Source of the DNA: an uncultured Rikenellaceae bacterium
GTDB lineage: Bacteria; Bacteroidota; Bacteroidia; Bacteroidales; Rikenellaceae
Assembly: GCA_947074135.1 (NCBI GenBank)
Contig: CAMTOL010000028.1
Coordinates: 1-15,365, forward strand
DNA: 15,365 nucleotides
Direction of reading: 5' to 3'
Positions 1-6,715 of the stretch are shown here, one piece after another (position 1 is the stretch's first letter; each line of letters begins with the position of its first letter). The translations under genes and the position numbers were made by a program. Under the pieces are notes generated by a model. The model ran no database searches, was not told the DNA's origin, and saw nothing but the letters and a program-made list of their open reading frames with translations.

Positions 1-2
1 TT

Positions 3-1349
3 GAACAGTCGCTCGAACAGATGCTAATCAGTAGCAAGAGCGTTGAATTATCGAACAAACAGTTAGAGTGGGCAAACGCCGAAAAGGGCAAACTCAACTC
101 GCACTGGTATCCTTCAATTGGCGTCACTGGAGCCTACGTACACTCTATCAACGACATCGAAGTCCGTCAACCTCTGGATCAATACACCGATCCAGCTAAA
201 GCGTATATCAGCTCAATTATTGGCGACAATCCGCTCATTAACGGTATTTTAGACCAAATCGGACAGATGGTTCTCACCGTTCCTCTAGCACCTCGCAACA
301 TTGCAACTATCGATGCAACTGCTTCGTGGCCTCTATTTACTAGTGGTAAGAGAATTATTGCAAGTAAAATAGGGAATCAATTGGTCGATGCTTCGAAAAT
401 TGGTCGAGAACAGGTAATCTCGGCTTCGCAAGTCAAACTAATCGAGTGTTACTACACAGTTCTGTTAAGTAAACATATTGTAGAGGTTCGTCAAAAGACA
501 GAGTCAGCTATGGCTATGCACTATTCTAACGCTCAGAAATTGGAGCAAAACGGATTGATAACCAAAGCAGAGAGGCTATATGTTGAGGTTAACTACAAGG
601 AGGCTCAACGAGAGTTAAACTCCGCTCGAAATAATCTGACAACAGTTGAGAGTGCGCTACGCACAATGCTCTCGATGGAGGATAGCGATATTAGCTTAAC
701 ACCTACCACACCGCTCTTTATTGCAAACAATCTGCCATCGAAAGAGAGTTTCAAAGCATCGGCAGCGGAACAGAATTATATAATCAATGAGTTAAAATTA
801 AAGTCTGAAATTGCCAAAAATCAAGAGCGATTGGAAGCAACGGATTATGGTCCTTCGATTGGACTGTTTGCCAAACAGACGCTATACTCTTATGGTGTTC
901 AATCAAACTTAGTACCTCGAACAATGTTTGGAGCAGCAATGAACTGGACTCTGTTTAATGGTTTGGAGCGTGAGAAGAGTATTAAACAGGCTAGGCTATC
1001 GCAACAGAGCGCAACACTAGGGGCTAAGAAGGCTCAAGATGATATTAATGTGGCAATCGACAAGCTATATGGCGAGCTCAACAACTCTTTAGACGATGTT
1101 TCGACTCTAGGAACTACAATCGAACTTAGTGAGGAGTTGGTCAGAATGCGCAACAAGGCTTTTAGCGAGGGAATGGCAACTTCGACAGAGGTTGTTGATG
1201 CTCAGGTGATGCTTTGCAAGTCACAAATCGGACGACTTGCAGCCTACTACAAATATGACCTCACACTAGCCAATCTACTGTCAATCTGTTCGATGACCGA
1301 CCAGTTTTTGGAGTACTGCACCAATTCGCAATTGACAATTGATAATTGA
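3..1349 (+). CDS. TolC-family outer-membrane efflux channel, 5' end missing
   Basis: Outer-membrane component of a tripartite exporter, forming the trans-envelope tunnel that meets the HlyD-type adaptor encoded next. The frame is open to the window edge: codons before the ATG at 21 read EQSLEQ, which fits the N-terminal helix of the family (LEQ..., then WYPSIGVTGAYVHS), so ATG 21 is internal and the true start with its signal peptide lies upstream. Two repeats of long amphipathic helices alternate with beta segments (WYPSIGVTGAY, then a second YGPSIGLFAKQ followed by NWTLFNGLERE), the usual duplicated OEP layout. The stop lies inside a heptamer tandem repeat, so the last six residues (QLTIDN) are repeat-encoded and identical to the end of the sirtuin at 5944-6645. 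It heads the operon with the adaptor and two permeases. The family is clear; the substrate is unknown. Confidence 0.9.
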   Translation, partial: EQSLEQMLISSKSVELSNKQLEWANAEKGKLNSHWYPSIGVTGAYVHSINDIEVRQPLDQYTDPAKAYISSIIGDNPLINGILDQIGQMVLTVPLAPRNIATIDATASWPLFTSGKRIIASKIGNQLVDASKIGREQVISASQVKLIECYYTVLLSKHIVEVRQKTESAMAMHYSNAQKLEQNGLITKAERLYVEVNYKEAQRELNSARNNLTTVESALRTMLSMEDSDISLTPTTPLFIANNLPSKESFKASAAEQNYIINELKLKSEIAKNQERLEATDYGPSIGLFAKQTLYSYGVQSNLVPRTMFGAAMNWTLFNGLEREKSIKQARLSQQSATLGAKKAQDDINVAIDKLYGELNNSLDDVSTLGTTIELSEELVRMRNKAFSEGMATSTEVVDAQVMLCKSQIGRLAAYYKYDLTLANLLSICSMTDQFLEYCTNSQLTIDN

Positions 1350-1370
1350 CAAATCACAAATCACAAATCA
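1329..1370 (+). repeat. Heptamer tandem repeat, six units, spanning the end of the tolC-like gene
   Basis: Six consecutive 7-bp units in perfect register: CAATTGA twice, TAATTGA once, then CAAATCA three times. The first three units encode the last six residues and the TGA stop of the TolC-like protein; the last three fill the gap before the adaptor gene. Because each CAATTGA unit contains TGA and the period is 7, three units place a stop in all three forward frames. A second array of the same unit lies at 6625-6652. Confidence 0.9.
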
Positions 1371-1381
1371 GAATAAAAATA

Positions 1382-2371
1382 ATGTCAACAAAAAAATCAC
1401 GTATAGGACTTACAATAGCTTTTGCTATTATACTAGTAGCTATTGCCGCAATATCGATAGTGGGAATCACACTACTCGACAAAAAACCAGTTGTACTGCA
1501 AGGACAAATCGAAACTACCGAGATTAAAATTTCGGGGAAACTAACAGGCAGAGTCGAAAAATTGATGGTCGAAGAGGGCGAAAAAGTCAAAGCAGGAGAT
1601 ACACTTGTTATTATCAGCTGTCCTGAAGCCGAGGCAAAATACACATCGCTATCGGAGCTTCAAAATGCAGCACGATTCCAGAGCGAAAAAATCGACGACG
1701 GTACTCGCAAACAAATCATTGAAACCGCTCGTCAAATGTGGAACAAGAGCAAATCTGACCTTGAACTGGCAACAATCACCTTCAAAAGAACTGAAGCGCT
1801 CTATAAAGACTCAGTTCTAACCTCGCAACGACGAGATGAGGTGGAAGCTATTTACAAAGCGGCAGTTGCTTTCGAAAAGGCATCTAAGGAGCAGTACGAT
1901 ATGGCTGTTCAGGGTGCTAGGATTCAGGATAAACAGAGCGCAAAGGCTATTGTAGGAGCTGCTGGAGGCGCAGTTTCTGAGGTTAGCTCAATGCTTCGTG
2001 ACAGCTCATTACTGGCTCCTTGCGGCGGCGAAATCTCGGCTATTTTCCCAAAACCCGGTGAGTTGATTGGCGGTGGCGCACCTATAATGAACTTGGTTGT
2101 TCTTGACGAGGCGTATTGTGTGCTTAACGTTAGAGAGGATTATATGCCAAATTTTACGATGGGCAGCAAATTCAAGGGTGATATTCCAGCCTTGACTCAA
2201 AAGGATGTAGATTTCGAAATCTATTTTATTTCACCACTTGGGAGTTATGCAACCTGGCAATCGACCAAACAGAGCGGCAGCTACGACCTTCGCACCTTCG
2301 AAATCAAGGCACGACCTCTAAAAACAGTTACCAACCTACGTCCCGGAATGTCAGTCATTATCACTCTCTAA
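1382..2371 (+). CDS. HlyD-family membrane-fusion (periplasmic adaptor) protein
   Basis: Adaptor that joins the inner-membrane permeases to the outer-membrane channel. From ATG 1382 it has 329 residues: a membrane anchor at about 10-32, a first lipoyl half-motif at about 40-78 (QGQIETTEIKISGKLTGRV, then EGEKVKAGDTLVII), a long helical hairpin at about 85-190, the second lipoyl half at about 210-245 (LLAPCGGEISAIFPKPGEL), and a beta-barrel domain ending in RPGMSVIITL. The frame can be extended to a TTG at 1346, but that stretch would be coded by the heptamer repeat (TNHKSQI), so the ATG after an A-rich leader is preferred. The order channel, adaptor, permease, permease, with short gaps, points to one transcript. 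It resembles the YbhG/YhiI type of adaptor; the substrate cannot be read from sequence. Confidence 0.92.
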   Translation: MSTKKSRIGLTIAFAIILVAIAAISIVGITLLDKKPVVLQGQIETTEIKISGKLTGRVEKLMVEEGEKVKAGDTLVIISCPEAEAKYTSLSELQNAARFQSEKIDDGTRKQIIETARQMWNKSKSDLELATITFKRTEALYKDSVLTSQRRDEVEAIYKAAVAFEKASKEQYDMAVQGARIQDKQSAKAIVGAAGGAVSEVSSMLRDSSLLAPCGGEISAIFPKPGELIGGGAPIMNLVVLDEAYCVLNVREDYMPNFTMGSKFKGDIPALTQKDVDFEIYFISPLGSYATWQSTKQSGSYDLRTFEIKARPLKTVTNLRPGMSVIITL

Positions 2372-2393
2372 CCATATAAAAGAACGACTCTAA

Positions 2394-3578
2394 ATGAGCA
2401 CAGAAAAGCACAAAAGAGGATTTACAAACACGTTACGGCGTGAATTGAGGCGTATGACTGCTCGCAAACTATACTTTATTGTAGCACTCATTTTTCCTCT
2501 GTTTACCCTCTTTTTTATGGCAACCATATTTGGTAACGGTCTGATTGAGGATATCCCAGTTGCAGTTGTTGATTTGGACAATAGTCAAACTTCGAGATCA
2601 ATAGCTAGGACTATTGATGTAACACCAACGTTCAATGTTGTTGGTAATTACAGTGATGAAGCAACGGCTCGAACTGCAACGCAGCGCAAAGAGATTTATG
2701 GTTATATGGTTATTCCAAAAAACTTTGAATACGACCTAATCAACGGGTTTAATCCGACACTACCCTACTATTATCACTACGCACTACTAAGCGTTGGCAG
2801 CAAGGTCAGAGCAGGGTTCGAGACCACTTTGCGCCCACTCTCGGCAGCTCCGATGGTAGTTACAGCCGAACAACTGGCAATCCCACGCGAAGATATAGTA
2901 AGTTTTATCTCGCCTTTTTCGTCACAGAATCACCCAATCAACAACCCCCAGCTCGACTACGACACCTATCTTTGCTTTCCAATATTCTTTATAATGTTCC
3001 AGGTATTGATTCTGCTTGTGACTGTATATGTTATTGGTTCTGAGATGCGTTTTGGCACCTCTGATGAGTGGCTGGAGTGCGCCAATGGCAATATCTTATC
3101 GGCAGTGCTTGGGAAATTGCTACCCTATTGCTTAATTTTTATTACAATTGGTATTTTTGCCAACTACATATTTTTCGGAGTTTTGAACATTCCGTTTAAG
3201 GGTGATTTTTGGGGTTTGAATCTCACCGTTATCCAGTTTGTACTTTCGACTCAGGCACTAGCTCTAATCATATATTCGCTCTTTCCAGCCTTTGCCGTCA
3301 TTATAAGTATTGTTTCGATGATAGGCTCTCTTGGGGCAACGCTTTCGGGAGTTACCTTTCCCGTTGCGACGATGTATCCACTTTTTGAGTGGTTCTCATA
3401 TCTTCTGCCAATACGACATTTTGTCGAGATTTCGCAGCAGTTATTGGGAGGCAGTTACACTTTTGCGACCAGTTGGGTCAATGCTGCAGCTATGTTAGTT
3501 TTTGTATTACTAGCCTTTATGCTCCTACCACACCTTCGCAAAGCCATACAGTCGCATAGGTACGACCTGATTCACTAA
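2394..3578 (+). CDS. ABC-2 type transporter permease, first of two
   Basis: Inner-membrane permease of 394 residues. A cytoplasmic N-terminus is followed by a first membrane span at about 27-48 (ending FFMATIFGNG), then a large extracytoplasmic domain at about 50-190 that begins with the typical strand IPVAVVDLDNSQTSRSIAR, and five further spans between about 195 and 385. The segment LGATLSGVTFPVATMYPLFEW matches the conserved ABC-2 membrane region of YbhS/YbhR/YhhJ-type proteins. It starts 22 bp after the adaptor stop with an A-rich leader. Together with the next gene it should form a heterodimeric membrane domain. No ATP-binding subunit is encoded within the visible operon, so the energy source is uncertain: an ATPase may be encoded upstream or elsewhere. 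Confidence 0.9.
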   Translation: MSTEKHKRGFTNTLRRELRRMTARKLYFIVALIFPLFTLFFMATIFGNGLIEDIPVAVVDLDNSQTSRSIARTIDVTPTFNVVGNYSDEATARTATQRKEIYGYMVIPKNFEYDLINGFNPTLPYYYHYALLSVGSKVRAGFETTLRPLSAAPMVVTAEQLAIPREDIVSFISPFSSQNHPINNPQLDYDTYLCFPIFFIMFQVLILLVTVYVIGSEMRFGTSDEWLECANGNILSAVLGKLLPYCLIFITIGIFANYIFFGVLNIPFKGDFWGLNLTVIQFVLSTQALALIIYSLFPAFAVIISIVSMIGSLGATLSGVTFPVATMYPLFEWFSYLLPIRHFVEISQQLLGGSYTFATSWVNAAAMLVFVLLAFMLLPHLRKAIQSHRYDLIH

Positions 3579-3639
3579 GACTAGAACTAACAGACAACTT
3601 TTTATCCAGCAATTTAGGTTGCGATTTTCACATACTCCA

Positions 3640-4812
3640 ATGAGCGATAATAACAATAGCACACCTCTAAAAACATTTGCCCAGATTATTGGTTCAGAAC
3701 TCAAGGTAATAACTTCGAGTTATAGCATTATGCTTGTTCTTATCGGCGGCATTATTGTTTATGGATTTCTCTACAACCTAATGTACGCTCCAAACCTCGT
3801 ACGCGATATGCCAATCGTTGTGGTTGACGACTCTCAAAGTGCATTGAGCAGAGAGTACTCAAGACTATTGGACGCTGCTCCTCAAGTTAAAATTGAGTCA
3901 AATATCTTAGGAATGGAGGAGGCGAAAGATATGCTATCGCACAACAAAATCGAGGGTATAGTCTATCTGCCCAAAGATTTTGAAACAAGAGTCAAGCGAG
4001 GCGAACAGAGCACCTTTGCGACCTATGGTACGACTGATGTTTTCCTCTACTACCTTGCGCTCCAAGAGTCTAGTGCCGGAGCAATGCTCGAACTCAATGA
4101 CCGTTACAGAGCCAATATGGCGGTATTCTTACCTCGCGAAGATGTGCAACGAATTGCCCAAACTCCGACAGCGAATGTTGTTGGAACGGCTCTATACAAC
4201 CACACTAGCGGCTATGGAAGTTATCTAATCCCTGCTGCGTTGATGATTATTATGTTCCAGACTCTGATGATGGTAATTGGTATGGTTGGAGGCGAGGAGC
4301 GACGCACAGGTTCAATTCTACTCTTCGACACAGGCAAGATAACGTTTGGGAGGATAGCAAAGGTGGTACTTAGCAAGACAGCAGTATATTTCACGCTTTA
4401 CTCGATCTTTGCACTGTTTCTACTCGGCTTAATGCCTCTAATCTTTCCTCTACCCAACATAGGCAATCCACTCGACATAGCCGTTATGATAACTCCATTT
4501 CTACTTAGCACTTGTTTTTTAGCTATGGCAATGACTGTTTTCTATGGAGATTCTGAAGTTCCGCTACTTGTTATAACATTTTTCTCGGTTGGGTTAATAT
4601 TTCTAAGCGGCGTTTCGTTCCCTTTGGAGTTGATGCCAGTGTGGTGGCAGTGGGCTCACTATATTTTCCCAGTCACACCTGCAACACTTGCTTATGTTGA
4701 GATTACCGCAATGGGTGCAACAATATCAGATATTGCTCCGCAGTACATCACTCTTTGGATTCAATGGAGTCTATTTTCTATTAGCCTGTGCAGCATACGC
4801 AGCAAGCATTAA
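3640..4812 (+). CDS. ABC-2 type transporter permease, second of two, C-terminus frameshifted
   Basis: Paralogue of the preceding permease with the same plan: span at about 25-45, extracytoplasmic domain starting MPIVVVDDSQSALSREYSRLL, then a five-span C-terminal half with FLSGVSFPLELMPVWWQW. The start is set at ATG 3640 (MSDNNNS) rather than the in-frame TTG at 3619, because the ATG restores the usual short hydrophilic N-terminus. The frame stops at 4810-4812 after an unconvincing tail of 11 residues (SISLCSIRSKH). Skipping one T in the run at 4774-4777 opens a frame to 4849 that finishes the last hydrophobic span and ends KYGRAKLLKSNQ, a normal basic end for this family. The intact protein would have 402 residues instead of 390. 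It may still work as it stands, since only the end of the last span is altered. Confidence 0.88.
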   Translation: MSDNNNSTPLKTFAQIIGSELKVITSSYSIMLVLIGGIIVYGFLYNLMYAPNLVRDMPIVVVDDSQSALSREYSRLLDAAPQVKIESNILGMEEAKDMLSHNKIEGIVYLPKDFETRVKRGEQSTFATYGTTDVFLYYLALQESSAGAMLELNDRYRANMAVFLPREDVQRIAQTPTANVVGTALYNHTSGYGSYLIPAALMIIMFQTLMMVIGMVGGEERRTGSILLFDTGKITFGRIAKVVLSKTAVYFTLYSIFALFLLGLMPLIFPLPNIGNPLDIAVMITPFLLSTCFLAMAMTVFYGDSEVPLLVITFFSVGLIFLSGVSFPLELMPVWWQWAHYIFPVTPATLAYVEITAMGATISDIAPQYITLWIQWSLFSISLCSIRSKH

Positions 4813-4849
4813 ATATGGTAGAGCAAAGCTATTGAAATCAAACCAATAA
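4774..4849 (+). other. Frameshift site and displaced C-terminal tail of the second permease
   Basis: The T4 run at 4774-4777 marks the break. If one T is skipped, the codons from 4778 read a hydrophobic stretch (LLACAAYAAS) and then a basic tail (KYGRAKLLKSNQ), with TAA at 4847-4849. These 23 residues complete a final membrane helix, whereas the annotated frame replaces them with 11 polar residues. The cause could be a real mutation, a reversible slippage site or a sequencing error. Confidence 0.75.
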
Positions 4850-4910
4850 TTAAACTATTTTGTAATATTTTAGGCATACTCTTTGATTGTGTAACTACGT
4901 TGCAAAAACA

Positions 4911-4925
4911 GATGTTCAAAACATC
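4911..4925. other. Small perfect inverted repeat in the gap after the exporter operon
   Basis: GATGTT and AACATC flank a CAA loop. The stem is only 6 bp and has no T tract. The gap from 4850 to 5155 holds this, a terminator-like hairpin, a promoter and a leader hairpin, but no convincing coding frame. Confidence 0.3.
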
Positions 4926-5019
4926 GAAATAACCTTTATAAACAACTCTTGCAAAAAATGTTACAATACATCATATATCTAATTAAGTGGTTCTTGTAGA
5001 ACATCTCTTCACAGCTTAA

Positions 5020-5055
5020 AACTGACTATTTTTGTTTAAAAATCAGTTCTTTTTT
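5020..5055 (+). terminator. Probable intrinsic terminator of the exporter operon
   Basis: AACTGA at 5020-5025 pairs with TCAGTT at 5043-5048. An inner T5/A5 stem follows after a 3-nt bulge, with a short loop, and the stem is followed by a run of six T at 5050-5055. The stem is AT-rich, so its strength is uncertain. The -33 box of the next promoter sits inside it. Confidence 0.45.
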
Positions 5056-5064
5056 CTATCTTTG
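5031..5064 (+). promoter_or_regulatory. Bacteroidota-type promoter for the reductase-sirtuin operon
   Basis: The -7 box TATCTTTG at 5057-5064 is a full match to TAnnTTTG. A TTTG at 5031-5034 is a candidate -33 box, 22 bp upstream, slightly longer than usual. Transcription would start near 5070, leaving a leader of about 85 nt. Confidence 0.65.
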
Positions 5065-5075
5065 CGCCAAGTTTC

Positions 5076-5103
5076 ATATATAAACTGCGGTGTGGTTATA
5101 TAT
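5076..5103 (+). other. AT-rich hairpin in the reductase leader
   Basis: ATATATAA at 5076-5083 and TTATATAT at 5096-5103 can pair over a 12-nt loop, just after the predicted transcription start. It could stabilise the 5' end of the mRNA or modulate translation. AT-rich pairing of this length can also arise by chance. Confidence 0.35.
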
Positions 5104-5155
5104 ATCAGAGCAGACATTTAAGGACGTATTAAATAAAAGATAGACAAAGAACTAT

Positions 5156-5923
5156 ATGTTACAACACTTCAATTTTTTTCTAGGTATTATGGCAGCTATT
5201 GCCATAATAGTTTTTGTGGCACTCTACTTTATTAAGGCTGGTTACGGCAAGTTTTACACTCCCAAATGGGGTTTTTCGCTACCAAATCGTTTAGGTTGGG
5301 TATTAATGGAGGCTCCAGTCTTTATACTTATGACTATTTTAATGCTTCAAAGCGGGCGAGCTATCGAGTCTGCTGCTTTAGTATTTTTCCTCTGTTTTCA
5401 GCTTCACTATTTTCAGCGTTCATTTATTTTCCCACTACTTATTAAGGGTAAGAGTCGAATGCCAATTTCAATAGTAGCTATGGGGGCGACTTTTAATTCG
5501 CTCAATGCTCTTATGCAGGGCGGCTGGATTTTTTATGTTTCGCCAGTTGGAATGTACACCTCAGAGTGGTTCTACACTCCTCAGTTTTGGATTGGAATAG
5601 TGCTGTTCTTTATAGGTATGTTTATCAATATTGACTCTGACCGTCGCATTCGTGGACTTCGCAAACCAGGCGATACGGCTCACTATTTACCAACTGGCGG
5701 TGCTTTTAATTATGTTACATCGGCCAATTATTTTGGGGAATTTGTTGAGTGGAGTGGTTTTGCGGTGATGAGTTGGTCGGCGGCTGGTGCTGTATTTGCA
5801 CTCTGGACATTTGCCAATCTAACACCGAGAGCCAATTCGATTTACCACAACTATCAGAGTGAGTTTGGCGACGAGATGGCTCAAAACAAGAAGCTCAAAC
5901 GTATAATTCCATTTATCTACTAA
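5156..5923 (+). CDS. 3-oxo-5-alpha-steroid 4-dehydrogenase (5-alpha-reductase) family protein
   Basis: Integral membrane protein of 255 residues, close to the 254 of human SRD5A2, with about seven hydrophobic spans. The family reduces the delta-4 double bond of 3-oxo steroids with NADPH. By recalled comparison with SRD5A2, the catalytic Glu57 aligns with E52 (WVLMEAPVF) and Tyr91 with Y85 in HYFQR (human HYFHR). NADPH-site motifs are also kept: NIDSD at 158-162, LRKPGD at 168-173, GGAFNYVTSANYFGEFVEW at 181-199 with N191 and E195, and the C-terminal IIPFIY. Homologues in gut Bacteroidota convert 3-oxo-delta-4 bile acids or steroid hormones, so such a substrate is plausible but inferred. It is preceded by a good promoter and followed 20 bp later by a sirtuin gene, probably on the same mRNA. 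Confidence 0.88.
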   Translation: MLQHFNFFLGIMAAIAIIVFVALYFIKAGYGKFYTPKWGFSLPNRLGWVLMEAPVFILMTILMLQSGRAIESAALVFFLCFQLHYFQRSFIFPLLIKGKSRMPISIVAMGATFNSLNALMQGGWIFYVSPVGMYTSEWFYTPQFWIGIVLFFIGMFINIDSDRRIRGLRKPGDTAHYLPTGGAFNYVTSANYFGEFVEWSGFAVMSWSAAGAVFALWTFANLTPRANSIYHNYQSEFGDEMAQNKKLKRIIPFIY

Positions 5924-5930
5924 ATTCACT

Positions 5931-5936
5931 AAGGAG
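5931..5936 (+). promoter_or_regulatory. Canonical Shine-Dalgarno site before the sirtuin gene
   Basis: AAGGAG lies 7 nt before the ATG at 5944. The other genes here have A-rich leaders without such a site, as is normal in Bacteroidota, so this one is unusual and supports the chosen start. Confidence 0.6.
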
Positions 5937-5943
5937 TCATAAA

Positions 5944-6645
5944 ATGAGAAAAAAGATAGTAGTTTTCACAGGCGCAGGAGTTAGTCGCCAGAGTGGACTT
6001 GCCACCTTTAGGGACAGCGATGGACTTTGGGCAAACTATCGAATCGAAGAGGTATGCACTCCCGAGGCGTTGGCTACAAATCGCAATCGTGTAATTGAGT
6101 TCTACAATCTCCGTCGCCGCGAGATGCTATCCAAAGAGCCAAACGCAGCTCACTATGCCCTAGTGGAACTTGAGAAGCAGTACGACGTTGAGGTCATTAC
6201 TCAAAATGTCGATAATCTGCACGAACGGGCTGGAAGCTCAAAAGTCACCCACCTCCACGGCGAACTAACTAAACTTTGTTGCACTAGAAATAATAGTCTA
6301 ACAGTTGATATTGAGGGTTGGGAGCAGAGTTTAGATGCTCGTCACCCTGAAACAAAAGAGTTACTACGCCCTTTTATTGTCTTTTTTGGCGAGGCTGTAC
6401 CAATGATGGACAGAGCAATAGAGATAGCCTCAAGCGCCGACATTTTCATTGTCATAGGCACATCGTTGCAGGTATATCCTGCTGCATCGTTGGTTCAATA
6501 TATCAAACCAAGTGTTCCCGTTTGGTTAATCGACCCAAACGCCCCTGCACTCCATCTGCCCAACAATCCACTACACATAATCGAGAAGGATGCTACTTTA
6601 GGCGTTCAAGAGCTCCTTGAGAAGCAATTGACAATTGACAATTGA
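5944..6645 (+). CDS. cobB: NAD-dependent protein deacylase, class III-type sirtuin (CobB-like)
   Basis: Removes acyl groups from lysines using NAD+, in the cytoplasm. The 233 residues show the Rossmann NAD motif GAGVSRQSGLATFRD at 10-24, TQNVDNLHERAG at 86-97, the catalytic His in THLHGEL (H105), and IGTSLQVYPAASL near the C-terminus. Y54 and R57 in FYNLRRRE match the Tyr-x-x-Arg pair that recognises succinyl and malonyl lysines in SIRT5 and E. coli CobB, so desuccinylase activity is likely. The zinc-binding module is degenerate: the only cysteines after the catalytic His are C112 and C113, and the usual two CxxC pairs are absent. The start is backed by a Shine-Dalgarno site. The stop falls in a heptamer repeat, so the protein ends in repeat-coded QLTIDN. 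Confidence 0.92.
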   Translation: MRKKIVVFTGAGVSRQSGLATFRDSDGLWANYRIEEVCTPEALATNRNRVIEFYNLRRREMLSKEPNAAHYALVELEKQYDVEVITQNVDNLHERAGSSKVTHLHGELTKLCCTRNNSLTVDIEGWEQSLDARHPETKELLRPFIVFFGEAVPMMDRAIEIASSADIFIVIGTSLQVYPAASLVQYIKPSVPVWLIDPNAPALHLPNNPLHIIEKDATLGVQELLEKQLTIDN

Positions 6646-6652
6646 CAATTCA
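6625..6652 (+). repeat. Heptamer tandem repeat, four units, at the end of the sirtuin gene
   Basis: Three CAATTGA units followed by CAATTCA, in perfect register. The first codon phase is the same as in the array at 1329-1370, so this gene also ends QLTIDN-stop. Each unit carries the palindrome CAATTG. Confidence 0.9.
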
Positions 6653-6676
6653 AAAGGTTGGCATAGGCTTTGATTC

Positions 6677-6704
6677 TACTTTAGTCGTAACAACGAACGA
6701 CTAA
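6677..6704 (+). promoter_or_regulatory. Inverted repeat overlapping a possible promoter of the DUF3575 gene
   Basis: TTAGTCGT at 6681-6688 and ACGACTAA at 6697-6704 form a perfect 8-bp inverted repeat with an 8-nt spacer. Its left arm overlaps a weak -7 box, TACTTTAG at 6677-6684, one mismatch from TAnnTTTG. The placement would suit an operator or a short hairpin in the mRNA. There is no T tract, so a terminator for the sirtuin gene is less likely. Confidence 0.4.
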
Positions 6705-6715
6705 GGGTCAAAACG

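Noticed and set aside
1346..1381. TTG start for the adaptor gene overlapping the tolC-like stop
   Set aside because: The extra residues would be coded by the heptamer repeat, and an ATG with an A-rich leader at 1382 gives a normal adaptor N-terminus.
3619..3639. TTG start for the second permease
   Set aside because: The in-frame ATG at 3640 is more likely in this group and gives a normal hydrophilic N-terminus.
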